Shown: piece by piece, positions 33,331 through 45,255 of the stretch | Layout: each line of letters starts with the position of its first letter | Numbering within the stretch: position 1 is the stretch's first letter | Program-made: the position numbers and the translations under genes | Notes under the pieces: model-generated | Database searches by the model: none | What the model was told of the DNA's origin: nothing | What the model saw: the letters and a program-made list of their open reading frames with translations, nothing else | From: Theropithecus gelada | Lineage: Eukaryota; Chordata; Mammalia; Primates; Cercopithecidae | DNA length: 64,000 nucleotides | Assembly: GCF_003255815.1 (NCBI RefSeq) | Contig: NC_037671.1 | Coordinates: forward strand, 157,795,333 to 157,859,332 | Reading direction: 5' to 3'

Positions 33331-36300
33331 ACAAATGCAGATGTTGCCTCCCTTACTTGACGTTAATTTGCGTGAAACTGTGTATGCCTCATGCCTGTTA
33401 ACTCATAATATCTATAGCTAAAAAGATAAAAGTAAAACCTTAGGAGAATGTGAAGCACTTCGCTTTTTGGAGCCTTAGGAGTGCATGGAGCTGCCTCAGA
33501 AACCATCTTAAACAGCAAAAGAAGGGCTGAGCTGATGCAGCTCTAAATCACTACGCTCACCTTAACCAGAGAAACTTCATTTTGTCTTTCTATATATTGG
33601 AATTTATGTTCATATTTTATTTGGAGGAAGGATTTCACTCTTGTAAAAAGTTTAAAAAATAGATACTAGGATTACCTACAGGCAAACAACTTTCATGAAA
33701 ATTTTCAATAGAAGATTCAACTATTGTAGGAAAAAACACTTTTTTTTGAAACCCAGTAATTTGCTATGGCAAGAAACAAATATTTCTTGAAAATACACAT
33801 GCCATATTCTGTCAGTTGATCATAACTTTTTGTTATAATCAATGAGAGATGACCTAGTTACATGGGAGGAGACACATTTTTTAAAAACTAAGACAAAGCA
33901 CCTACTGAACCCAAAGACTGGTACATGAGCACCTCTGTGAAATGCAAATGTGATCCTTCAGCTGTTGTCACAGTACTGGCTAGAAAAATGGTTAATGGTG
34001 AAAATAGGCAATAGCAGAAAAACAGGATACTTATGCAAATGTGGTGCATGGTGTTGCTGCTCAAATAACACTTCTTGACTATACTGGCTTTATTTACAAG
34101 CATGGATGAATTAGAGAGGGAAATAAGACTAAGCTTCATTTGTCTGTGCAATCTAGCAAGGTCTTCTCAACTGAGATTTCAAAAACATGTTGGAAGAAAG
34201 CTTACTATACTTTTATCCATTAACTCTAAAATATTAGTTAAAAACATTATATTCGGAAAAAATTACATTTAGCAAATCAGTCATTTGAGTGTTTCACTTT
34301 GCCAGATTTTCTGAGCTTTGGTGACCCATCTTTGTGAGTTACATAGGAAAAAAAAAAAAGAATGACATATTTTAAGGCAGATTTTTGCTTCACTAAAAGC
34401 TAAAATGATTAACTTTTGAACAAAGACCAAGTTGGACAAGAGCCTTTTTAATTTTGGAAATTTTTGTGGGAAGGCCTGGAAATAAAAAGTGACAAGTGAA
34501 TGAGTTGGAAATTACAACAATAATTACACAACTTTGAACTTACCACCATAAATTGTAGATACTTGTTAGAATGCATACTACAGTTTCAACAAAGCAATGC
34601 TAATGGACGTAATAAATCTTAAAGTGAAGCACGCAAGTATTTAAAACAAGCACTAGACTAACCAAAGAAAATATTTTAAATGAGCAATGCTAAATGAATC
34701 AAGTCTTTTCCAGGTAGCATGAGTCTCCTAGATCTCATGGTCTGGAGTATGCCAGATGGTTTTTGCATGTTCTGAAGTCCTATTTGTGAGTATTAGTAAT
34801 GGAGCAAAAAGTAATAATGAGATAAAACATTAAGGATTAATAAAAGTTCTAATGCTACTTGGGCCAACGAGAGAAGATAGAAAATTAGTAGGATGTTTTA
34901 AAATGGAACAGTAAGAGAGAAAGGAATTATAAGATACCTGGATCTTTCTTACAAATTCATCCACACAAAAGTGGACTTTTTTTTTCCTGCAACCAGTTAC
35001 GAATGAAATTTAAAAGTATGAAAACATACAATGGCATCATCACTAAGTATTACAAATTAATATAAATAAATCTATAATGTGCATAGTATGAATAAATTCT
35101 TGGGCCAATGAACAATAATGAAATAATTGGTATATATACTGTGGTCATTCATTCCTTCAGAAAGATGTGTTCTTCTATGGTTCTCTGTATTGATCACTAA
35201 CTATAAGGGAAGTAGAGCAATTGTTTTGAGAATATTGAGGTAGAACAAAAAGTAAAGTCTGCATAAGTTTTCTACACCATTTTACAGATGTAAACAGCAC
35301 ATAATTATTTGGTTTGTTTGCATTTCTCATTTTCCTTTCTCACCAATACAATGGGATGGCTAGTTTAAACCATTTAAGCCAATTTCAGCTATTTCCTCCA
35401 TGGTATATGTTTGTGATGAGAAATCTGGCCTAGTTCAATAAGGAGGTTTACAAAGCTGGCAGACTCAGATGCTGTCTGTAAAGGGTGTGTTTAAGGGGGG
35501 GGTCAAGTAGGGGCAGTGTGTATGCATGGGTGGAATTTACGATGCTGAAAATTTTAGAAAAAAGGGGAAATGCCTTTGCTAACTCAATCATCTTCTGCTG
35601 ACAGTAGCCTAGCCTTGGGGAAAAGGAATGCATTTATGTGATTCTTTTCTCTACTAACCTTCAAGTTGATTCAAACGTGAATTTTCCTCTTTTACTTGAC
35701 AGAATGCAATGAGCCAGATTTCCCCTTTTCTCTTTGGAGGACTGGCTATTCCCAGAGTTGATGAATCTATGCAAAGCAGCCCCGCAGAACAGCAAAAGGC
35801 TATCCCAGAGCTTCTCACACAGAGTCTCATTTTCAAATGCCAAGAAAGGAGAGGAGATAGTCTCTTTGTACTTTGCATTTTCTTCCTCCTATAGGGAAAG
35901 TGTTCAGAGCCCAGCTCTAACATTCTGATTCTCTGTATTTCTACACATCAGCAAATAGTAAAGTGCATTCTAATGCCATGACTGTGACTGAGCTCATTAA
36001 TATGCTTCCTCTGTCTCTTGAGTCTTTATCTCCAGCTCAATCTATATGTGTCACAGAGCCTCAGATGTTCTAGCTCTGAATAAATACATGTTGGATTAAT
36101 AAATGAGTCTCTCAAAGATCATATCCACACACAGGTTAACTGTGCAAATATCAGCTAGGTTGCTATTTTGGTTCAGGCTCTCCCAGGACAGGTGGATCTG
36201 AACCTTTTCTCTCTGAAATACAGGAAGTAGGAAGGGTCGTTTTCCTTCATTTTGCATGTGATACAGTGAACTAAATACACAGGAGCAATGGGGAAGGTTT

Positions 36301-36943
36301 ACCAGAGGGGAAGGCTGTTTAAAAGCACTATGATAGCCCCTTTGGCTATTGTGAATTCATCAGAACTAACAAGTCAGATAAGATGTGCTCAATAAGTATT
36401 TGTTGTTGATTAATGACTTGTTGATTACAGAAAATGAGCAAGGTTTCTAGTCAGTCTGTTTACACATTGTATTGATTTCATTCTAAGCCTTCAATACTTG
36501 CCAAGCTAATTTTCAGGGGAACAGCAAGCAAGTCACTGATGCTCTGGGGGTTGGAAGATAAATACAAAAAGTTAACAGGGTTCTCCTAAGCAATATCTTG
36601 ATGTTCCGTGTTGACCTGCAATGGAGAGGGACAGAGAGGACATTAGCAAAGTACAAGCAAATCTGTTTTCCCTTGAAGCTGGACTGTCATCTGCAAGACT
36701 CTTGCCATGTGTCATGTCCAGAAACCCAAATGGTTTTTGCTAGGGAATACTATGCAAGTGATGTCGTGAGCTCATCTTGAGTCGAATTAGCAAGTGATTA
36801 TATGAAGCTGTGATTTTGCAAAGTGAAACTCACTATGCGATGCTACTATTGATCATTTTCTTTTCCCATGGGGATATGCAAATAGAAACAACAATTATTT
36901 TTGAAAGGTGCATTCTTTAAAGAGCTTCTCAATGAAAAATTTA
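33331..36943. other. Long unassigned intergenic stretch
   Basis: I see no clear transposon across 3.6 kb. Possible L2/MIR tails occur near 36,060-36,110 (GAATAAATACATGTTGGATT) and 36,385-36,415. A run of eight G at 35,495-35,502 and small overlapping frames at 35,654-35,928 are the only other structure. No exon-like feature could be supported. Confidence 0.5.
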
Positions 36944-37296
36944 CAGTAGTCGTTTGCCTTATCTGTGGTTTTCCTCTCTGAAGTTTCAGTTACCCATGGT
37001 CAACTGCAGTCCAAACATAATAAATGAAAAAGTCTAGAAATAAACAATTCATATGTTTTCAATCGTGCCCCATTGTGAATAGTGTGATGAAATCTCTCAC
37101 CATCCCACTTCGTCCCAAGCAGGACATGAACCACTCCTTTGTCTAGTGTATCCATCCGCCAGTTACTCACTTGGGAACCCCCTTGCTTATTAGATTGAAA
37201 ACACATAGCATGTATAGGGTTCGGTACTATCCGAGGCTTCAGGCATCCACTGAGACTCTTGGAATGTATCCCCCTCAGATAAAGGGGCACTTGTTG
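36944..37296. mobile_element. Tigger-family non-autonomous inverted-repeat element (353 bp)
   Basis: The element begins CAGTAGTCGTTTGCCTTATC and ends, in reverse complement, CAACAAGTGCCCCTTTATCT, giving imperfect inverted repeats of about 24 bp. It is flanked on both sides by TA (36,942-36,943 and 37,297-37,298), the mariner target duplication. Inside are family phrases such as GGTCAACTGCAGTCC, GGTTCGGTACTATCCGAGGC and TTCAGGCATCCACTGAGACT. No transposase is encoded. It is non-autonomous, mobilised in the past by a Tigger transposase. Confidence 0.88.
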
Positions 37297-37298
37297 TA

Positions 37299-38750
37299 AT
37301 CATATGTAGTTTTCGCATTAATGTCATAGCATTTCACGGTTTTTCCTATTAATGTATTGAGTATTTAAATGAAATTAACAGAATAGTTTAAGACGTAGAG
37401 TCCCAAACTTTCGTTGTACAAATATTCTATTTTAAGTGTCAAAAATTCCCTGTGCTGCCACATAATGTAATCAGAGATGTTTCTACTACTCCATGAATGA
37501 ATTCGGAGGTGCTTTTAATTATTAGTATCTAGTTAATCACAACATAAATTCATTATATGTGAAGCTAACACCGCATAAAGATAATGCTTAACTTTATTGG
37601 AAAGTGCATTGTGGACTCTTTGCAATAACTTGCTTGTCCACTGGATTTTGCGGCCACAGCTAGAGACACATTAATCTAGAGCATGAACCAACTTGTGTAA
37701 GATAGATCTCATCGTGTTTCAGGAGGCCATTAGACTGCCTTCTGTAGGAGAAACAAAGGAAATGGTCTTTCCGGATAAGCCTCCTTGCAGAATGCTGTAT
37801 GTGTACACAGCCGGGGCAGGATAAGACCACAGGCACTCTGTGTGGGCATCTGAAGCCATCAGTAATGGAGTTATCACCTCATCCATCATTGACAGTTTGC
37901 TGCCCTTACCAAAAAAAAGCCACATAAACCTCTGTCCATTTACATCAATCCAAATAATTTTGGGGTTCAATTCATATTTCAGATAGGTTGATTGGAAACG
38001 TTCCTCACAATAATACCTTAAAGAACATATTATATATATGTTTATTTTTATAAAGAGTTTTGAAATTGTTCTAGCCTGTTCGTGAGAGTAATTAAATTTT
38101 ATAAGTTATGTATATGATGACAAAATAAATATGGAATGGACAAACTTATAATCTATGTTAGTTTTTTCATTGATTTAGAACAGATATTATGCTAAAATTA
38201 TGAAACACAAAGGTAAAATTTCTCTATTGATACTGACGAAAAGAATCTATTAAGAGAAATGTGAAAATGTAGAATCTCACTGATGCATTGTGGAAATGTC
38301 TGATATCTGATAGCTGGACATGTGCCCTTTGGTCCATTAGGGACCTAAAATCTTTAGCTTGCCAGCAGAATAATAAATAAGAAAGTTTTACATTCCAGAT
38401 TCAATTAGTTACAGTAAGTTTTATACATTTATGTAAGTTTCCATGAATAGGAAAAATATGAGAGAATTTAAGAGACAGAGAATGTGATTTATGAGAAGTA
38501 AACTGTAGAATTGAAAAATATATCCAACAAATCTAAGAAATACAAACTTCAATACAGTTACATTGGCTAATTATCATGAAGGTGAAAGCATTTGTTAAAC
38601 TATCAGCCTCAAAAATTGAAGACTAAACAGAACTACAATATATAATCTTGCCAGTTAATCTTATTTTACTATGGTCATTGTCTTCAATCATGACCTTGAC
38701 GTCTTCAATAATAAATTTACTTGGGGAATCATTCTGGCAAAGATGTCTGG
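37299..38750. other. Unassigned sequence with an unidentified minus-strand open frame
   Basis: No repeat is recognised. A minus-strand frame is open from just after a stop at about 38,107 to the TGA at 37,719, about 128 codons. It includes the stretches NPKIIWIDVNGQRFMW and SDAHTECLWSYPAPAVYTYS. Its first ATG is deep inside the frame. I do not recognise the peptide. It may be chance or the remnant of an old gene or element. Confidence 0.4.
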
Positions 38751-38751
38751 C

Positions 38752-38753
38752 AC

Positions 38754-38841
<88 letters not shown>

Positions 38842-38857
38842 AGAGAGAGAGAGAGAG
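38752..38857. repeat. Compound microsatellite (TA)n(CA)n(TA)n(GA)n
   Basis: TA units (about 38,753-38,765) pass into CA (to about 38,796), then a long TA run (to 38,839) and GA (38,841-38,857). Frames of 83-153 codons over this stretch (His/Thr and Tyr/Ile repeats) are artefacts. Confidence 0.97.
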
Positions 38858-38910
38858 TCTTTGGGAATTTTCACAAGGACATCAAAGACAGTTTTATAGC
38901 CAGCTATTTT

Positions 38911-39208
38911 TTTTTCTTTTTTTTCTTTTTAGATGGGGTCTTGCTCTGTCGCCAGGCTGGAGTGCAGTGGTACTATCTCGGCTCACTGCAACCTCCACCT
39001 CCTGGGTTCAAGCAATTCCCCTGCCTCAGCCTCCCGAATAACTGGGATTACAGGTGCATGCCACCATGCCTGGCTAATTTTTTGTATTTTAGTAGAGACA
39101 GGGTTTCACCATGTTGGCCAGGATGGTCTTGATCTCCTGACCTGGTGATCTGCTCACCTCAGCCTCCCAAAGTGCTGGGATTACAGGCGTGAGCCACCAT
39201 GGCCAGCC
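38911..39208 (-). mobile_element. Full-length AluS-like element, antisense, with target-site duplication
   Basis: The target duplication AGCCAGCTATTTT is present on both sides (38,898-38,910 and 39,209-39,222). The body runs from a T-rich tail through GGGGTCTTGCTCTGTCGCCA to GAGCCACCATGGCCAGCC. A duplication this well preserved marks a simple insertion of moderate age. Confidence 0.96.
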
Positions 39209-39639
39209 AGCCAGCTATTTTTAAAAACTAACCTTATTAATGTAATTTTTCACAGATTCAGAACAGTTATACATTACATATTATGTGTCACATACTAAGT
39301 TCATACAACACTACATTTTATATACAGTAAAACTCCAAGTGTACATTATCTTTGCATTTACTTAGTTTGAGTTTGAGTTATAAGAAATTTAGAACATAAA
39401 TACAACCAAGAATCATTGAACAAAAAGCTATTTTCTTATTTCTGCACTTTTTTCTCATTTTAAGTACCTTGTATTAATTTTATATGCACTCTGGTGTATT
39501 ATTACATTAAAATATAATACCTGAAAGTGGTGGAAAAATTTTAGCTCTTCAGGTATACAAGTAAGTTATAAACCTAGTTATAAGAGATTTTATACCCAAG
39601 TAAAGTTGTGTTTAAAATTAATTCACTGAGAATTTAACT
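39209..39639. other. Unassigned AT-rich sequence
   Basis: No repeat or coding signal is recognised. Confidence 0.5.
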
Positions 39640-40000
39640 TGCTCTCTCAAGATATATTTATTAAATTTCTACCATAGTCTATGCATATCATAGATGGAAA
39701 TATAACTAAGTCAACACTCTTATGGAGCTCAGGTCTAGCAGATGAGATAAATACCTCAAGATAACAACATATAGCAAGATAAGTTCTGACATACCTGTAC
39801 AAAGTGTAATGGAAGCAATGAAGATGAAACAATTATCAGTGCCAAGAGTTCAGAGATGGGATGTCTGAACAAAATAATGAATGAAGAATTTTCCTAGTAT
39901 GAAATAAGCTGGAGGATGGGGTGGAAGCAGGAGGTGGTAGTAGAAGTGGAGATATTCTAAGCAGAGGGCAACATTCTGAAATTATGTGTAAAGATTTCAA
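39640..40000 (-). mobile_element. L2 LINE fragment, antisense, degraded
   Basis: Antisense L2 order is visible: TATTTATTAAATTTCTACCATAG at the L2 3' end, then TTATGGAGCTCAGGTCTAGCA, AAATACCTCAAG, AGTGTAATGGAAGC and GATATTCTAAGCAGAGGGCAACA. Divergence is high, so the edges are approximate. Confidence 0.6.
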
Positions 40001-41859
40001 GGGAAACAGAACAATTCTATCAATTTCAAGACTGAATTGATAGTCTCTTCCAGATCTTAAATTCTATTTCACATCTATTCATAAAAACGTAAAAATTAAC
40101 TTGAAAGCAGAAAATGTATTAATTTTCATGGAAAATTTTCTGAAAAATGTAAGTACATCCATAGAAGGAACATTTTAAAAACCAACATTTAAATACTTGC
40201 CAACTCACCAAAGTCCAAGACTCAAGCTGATCTTGTAACATGTAAGATCATGCTGAAAATCTCATTATTATTTCCCTCCATGCTATCTTAATGGGCATGG
40301 ACCTATACCTGATCTACACTGGCATGCCAGTGATTACTTGTTTTCATACTGACAAATTCTCCACAAGTGCTCAGAGTCCCAGCAGGAGCTAAGATATTAG
40401 GAAATGTTCACATCCACAAAGGGATCAGAAATTCTTTTAAAACAAAAAGTGAATCACTTTAGGGATAGAGTGAGGTAGCTAAGGGAATCTTTCTAGCGTG
40501 TGAAACATACTTGCTAGCTAGAAAGTCACGCTTGAACTAACAATACTCAATGCTCCTGGAAAGGAACTGAAATCTCACATTCAGTCTTAGTGAAATTAAA
40601 TGCAAAATGGCTGAATCATGGGAAAATGTAGACAAGGGAATGAATACACAAGAATGGTCTTCCTAGTCCTTAAAATGCCTCATAGTCACTATGGAGCCAC
40701 TCAAAAGTTTGAAATGTTGTGGGCATAGAACTCTTAATAACCATATTACAACAGGATTGGTTCCTCTTGGTCAACAGTGGTAGAGAGTGGATTCTTCTGG
40801 AGGATCATAATGTAAGCTATATTTCCAGGAGAACCAGGAAGTAATCCCACTTCCCTATGACATCCATAGGACAGAACTTCTGATTTATCAAGGTGGCACG
40901 CCACTGTTGCTCCGCTTTCTGTCCATCACTGTGGCCTCAGGCACAGTGGTTCTGCTTCATGCCCACCTGAGCCCTACATCTTCAATCTTCTTCAAATAGA
41001 GCAACTGCTTCTACTGAGATGGCTTCTTCAGTCTTCCTCTAGAGTGCCAGAGAACCAATCCTGACATTGTTTTGTCTTTCAATTTTCTTAATATTGGAAA
41101 GATGACGAGGTGCTGAGATGCAAATAAACTAAAAACAGTTCAAAAATTGGACACAGACCAGAGAGAAGACAAAGCTTTAAAATATATAGAATAGTGATAG
41201 AAAGGAAGAAAAATAAAATTTATTCCACTGTAAAGTCTTGACTAAATCTTGATTAAAATTGTAATCCTTAATTGATCAAATTCACTTTTTAAAAACTGTT
41301 TTTAAATAGATCATAATGATTAGCAAATCACAAGAAGAGTTTTAGAATGCTGCAATATTATCAATTTAAGGGTATGTACTTGAGCAAAATAAATTTATCT
41401 TACATTTCTACATTTTCTTTGTGTTCTTTTACAGTTACAGCAAGAGACTTATTTGCAATTTAGAACACTGAGTAATAAAATATGTATTCATCAAAGAAAA
41501 ATCATTAATATTCAGTACTATTGTGTTTATGAATATGTGGTACCACATTTCAACAACAGTGGTTAAAATTTATAACCAAAATGTATCATTTCCCCAGGAT
41601 TCCAAAGAGCTACAGTTTCACTATATATAAAGCTTGTCGAGGACACATTTAGAATAATTCATTCTAACCCATTTTTAAGAAGTAATTCAGCAATGTGATA
41701 TCTATTATTATTAGAATCACATCCCTACCTCTGCCTTAGACTTTCTGTTTTTCAGTCAGTTTTACTAGGCAAAGTCAAAATGATGTTTATGGTTTTAGGT
41801 TACAGAGAGTTTGGATTCTAAAAATCTAGTTTATAAAAGGTTGTTCCCATTATAAATGG
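40001..41859. other. Unassigned intergenic sequence
   Basis: No element is recognised with confidence. A modestly GC-richer patch at 40,740-41,060 has no open frame of note. Confidence 0.5.
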
Positions 41860-42006
41860 ATCCATTCATTCTGCAAATATTTGTTGAGCATCAACTGCCA
41901 GGCACTGTTCAATGTGCTCCTGGTACACCAGGGAGCACAACAGCCTAAGTTCTATGGCCTTTGAGAGCTACATTCTACTGGGGAGAGACTTGATAAAACA
42001 GAATAA
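41860..42006 (-). mobile_element. L2 LINE 3' end, antisense (left part, split by Alu)
   Basis: CATTCTGCAAATATTTGTTG, GAGCATCAACTGCCAGGCAC and GAGCTACATTCTACTGGGGA are the antisense L2 3' terminus in order. The element continues after the Alu at 42,291. Confidence 0.85.
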
Positions 42007-42290
42007 GGCCAAGGCAGGAGGATCATTTGAAGCCAGGAGTTTGAGGCCAGCCTGGGAAACACAGTGAGACCCTCATGTCGACAAAATAGATAAATAAATA
42101 AATAAATATTACAAAAATAACTGGGCTTGGTGGTCCACAGTTGTAAGCCCAGTTACTTGGGAGGCTGAGGCAAGAGGATCCCTTTAACCCAGGATTTCGA
42201 GGTTGCAGCGAGCTATAATCACATCATTGTACTCCAGCTTGCAAGACAGACCAAGGCCCTATCTCTAAAACACCAAACAAACAAACAAAA
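42007..42290 (+). mobile_element. 5'-truncated AluJ-like element inserted in L2
   Basis: It starts at GGCCAAGGCAGGAGGATCAT, lacking roughly the first 50 bases, and ends with a CAAA-repeat tail. Flanking strings AAAACAGAATAA (41,995-42,006) and AAAAGTATAATAA (42,287-42,299) form a plausible imperfect target duplication. Confidence 0.9.
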
Positions 42291-42545
42291 GTATAATAAA
42301 TAACAAAATTACACATATGCCAAAAGAAAAGGATTGAGTATGCTGTGGCAGGGTAGAGGGTGAGGGAGAAGTGTGGATTGAATTCTTCAATAGGGTAGGC
42401 GGGATGAACTTCATTGAGAAGGTGAAAAGTGAGCAGAGATTTGAAGGAAGTGAGAGAGCAAGCCAAGTGGGTGTCTGGAAGAGCAGTGGCCCAGGCAGAG
42501 GAAGCAGGTGGAACAAATATACAACTCCAGCAGTTTCCTAAGGCA
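42291..42545 (-). mobile_element. L2 LINE, antisense (right part)
   Basis: This continues the L2 of 41,860-42,006: GAAGGTGAAAAGTGAGCAGAG, TTTGAAGGAAGTGAGAGAGC, GTGTCTGGAAGAGCAGTGGC and CCAGGCAGAGGAAGCAGG match successive family landmarks. Confidence 0.82.
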
Positions 42546-42599
42546 GCTGGAATGTCCCCAGATGATGAACATCAGAACTGGCTGCACCACTAGAAATCA

Positions 42600-42700
42600 T
42601 ATGACTGAACTTTTATTTTTCACAGATAAGGAAACCAAGGCTGAAATAAGGTCAATGACTTCTCCAGGATTCCATGTCTAGTTTATAGAAGAAGCAGGTC
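42600..42700 (-). mobile_element. MIR SINE core, antisense
   Basis: TTTCACAGATAAGGAAACCA, AGGTCAATGACTTCTCCAGG and TATAGAAGAAGCAGGTCTAG follow antisense MIR order. Confidence 0.7.
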
Positions 42701-42764
42701 TAGCACCGCTCCTAGCCCAGCTCTCCTGAAAGTCTACATTGCAGACTTTCTTTCTTTTCACTTG

Positions 42765-43071
42765 TTCTTTCTTTCTTTCTTTTTTTTTTTTTCGACAGAG
42801 TCTCTTTCTGTCACCCAGGCTGGAGTGCACTGGTGCGATCTTGGTTCGCTGCAACCTCTGCCTTCTGGGTTCAAGCAATTCCCCGAGTAGCTGGGACTAC
42901 AGGCACCCACCACCATGCCTGGCTAAGTTTTGTATTTTTAGTGGAGATAGGGTTTCACCATATTGACCAGGCTGGTCTCCTGACCTCAGGTGATCTGCCC
43001 ACCTCGGTCTCCCAAAGTGCTGGGATTACAGGCATGAGTCCTTCATGACCGTTTACAGGCTGTGACCGGCC
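42765..43071 (-). mobile_element. Alu, antisense, with small deletion and insertion
   Basis: A TTTC-rich T tail (42,765-42,792) precedes both antisense monomers. A short part of the right monomer around 42,880-42,890 is deleted (CAATTCCCCGAGTAGCTGGG). Near the 5' end about 16 extra bases (CTTCATGACCGTTTACAGGC region, 43,041-43,060) interrupt the usual GAGCCACC...GGCC end. Confidence 0.92.
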
Positions 43072-44761
43072 TTCAAACTGTTATTGAACGCTTCATTTGT
43101 GATGCATGCTGTGAGTGTTTTCACAAAGTTGTAGATGCAGTTTTTCCTTAAAGAAATTGAAATCTAGATGTATATTTAAGATTGTATAAAATATGGGATA
43201 AAATTTGATAGTGAATAGATGAATATTAAATTGTTTCATAAAGTTTAGGCTTGAAAGAGTTTAATGATGGGAATAGTCAGTAATTGTGAGTCATCAGGAA
43301 TGAGCCTTTGCTATGTTTTAAATGATAGGTCAAGTAGATGAGCGAACATGCGTAGAGGGGGAATTTCAAATAAGGAGAGCAGGGTGAAATAAATTATTCA
43401 ACACTTGGCCCCTGAACACATTTCATGTGTGAAGAAGTGTGTGTTACTGGATTCGGAGATGCCTGCAACATTGTCCCTGCCCTCAGGAAGCCTGCCAGCT
43501 CTCAGAACAGAGAGTACATAATGGCAGGTGAAGGGGAAATGCTATTCCGTAAATAGGATGAGATTTGCCTTAGTAAGACATTGACATGCAGTCACAGGTG
43601 TGCTGAGTTTCAGCGTGTAGTAAGCCAGAGAAAAAGTAGACATTGATGATTTTAGAGGAAAGGGACAACTGTAGAAGCCTGGGAATTGGGAAGGAAGGAT
43701 TTCAAGGGCCATGTGGGTTTATAAAGTAGGATCAATGCTTAAGATGCCAGGTAACAGGCCACTGGAAGTTAGAACCTGGCACTGCTGAACTCAGTGAGGA
43801 AGGTCCAAGGGCATGGATAAAATGTAGGAAAGCAGATAGTAGCAGGTTAGGTCCTGGAGCTGTGAAAAGTTAAAATAAGAATTTTGGTAGTATTGGAGTA
43901 TCTGACAATGAGTTGGGAAAATTTTTCAAAGGGGATTAGCCCAGGCTAATCGTATAAAGTCTGTAGATAATTGTCAGTGTACTAGCTGCACTAGAATATC
44001 CCGGGCAGCAAACTTTTCAGTATTGTAGATTCCTGAGCCCCAGCATCAGAGATTTTGATTGTACAGTCATGTTTAGAACCACTAGGATAGCCTATACTGG
44101 GTGTGATGGCATGAAGGAGGAAGTCAGGCTTGAAGAGTGGCATACGTCAATGGCAAGGCTGTGATGAGATGTAAAGACATGGCAGTGACCACATGCCAGA
44201 GCACCACTCTTAACTGATTTGAGTGAAGTCAATAAATGTAGAACTCCTAAGGAGGATGGCAAGTGCTACAATGAGTGACCTTTCAATTAGGTCAGAAACC
44301 CTGCAAGAAAGATTTGGTCTTAGGCAAATTTAATAACAGTATTACAAGTGGTGATATAAAATGAATCAACAACATTGATATTCCTGTTCATATAATTGCC
44401 CACGCTTTATTTTGTCCCTTTATTCATAAAAGAACTGGCTTTAACTTATAAATCAGTCTCTCTTCTAGAAATGCCCAACTGGGCATTCCAATGTATAAGG
44501 ATGAATGTCGTCATTTCTGTTTTTAATAAGTAAGTGCTAAGGAGTAATGACTGGGTTGAGTTTCTTATAGGAAAATTCAGCAGCTATCTTTTCATTGTGG
44601 GAAGGGGTTCTATTTAGCATGCCCAGCTAAAGAAGAATTTAAAAGAGAAAAGAGGAGTAGTCAGTGTAAATGGGGCATGGTATGTTTGCTCTGAATCCAC
44701 AGAATTGTCTTAAAGAGGGAGTTTTTCTTCACTCACCAGGCTGAGTTACATTATGAGTATT
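43072..44761. other. Mostly unassigned; MER5-like hAT trace at 43,985-44,095
   Basis: The words GTAGATTCCTGAGCCCCAGC and GTTTAGAACCACTAGGATAG, with CCCGGGCAGCAAACTTTT before them, resemble MER5-type hAT elements. The 43,440-43,540 part may be another L2 trace (GTCCCTGCCCTCAGGAAGCC). The rest is unassigned. Confidence 0.4.
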
Positions 44762-45255
44762 GTATTAGGGTTCTCCTGAGAAACAAAACCAACAGGACAC
44801 ACACACACACACACACAGAGACATGCATGCATGCATATGGAGAGAAATATATATATTGAGAGAGATATTATGAAAAATTGACTCACACAATTATGGAGGC
44901 TGAGAAATCCCAAAATCTGCTTTCTGCAAGATGGAACCCCAAAGAAGCAGTGGTATAATTCATTCTGAGTTCAAAAGGCAGGGAAATATGAGATGAGCGG
45001 CTCCGACTCAGCAGTGAGACAGGAAAAAATGAGTAAATTCCTCATTTCTCATTTCTACACCATTTGTTCTACTCAGGCCCTCGGTGGATTATATAATGCC
45101 CACCCAAACTGAGGAGGGTGGTCTACTGACTCCACCAATTCAAAGGCTACTGTTATCTAGAAACACCCTCAGAAACACACCCGCAGTAATAGTTACTCTG
45201 AGCACTCTGTGACCCAGTCAAGTTGAACATACAATTAACCACTACAGCTACCCTT
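44762..45255 (+). mobile_element. Common interspersed repeat, family not named
   Basis: I recognise the phrase order of a widely dispersed mammalian repeat: TATTAGGGTTCTCCTGAGAA, an internal CA/GA microsatellite (44,798-44,820), TTGACTCACACAATTATGGA, TTTGTTCTACTCAGGCCCTC, ATAATGCCCACCCAAACTGA, GAAACACCCTCAGAAACACA and an end of CAAGTTGAACATACAATTAA. I cannot say which family with confidence. No coding sequence. Confidence 0.6.
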
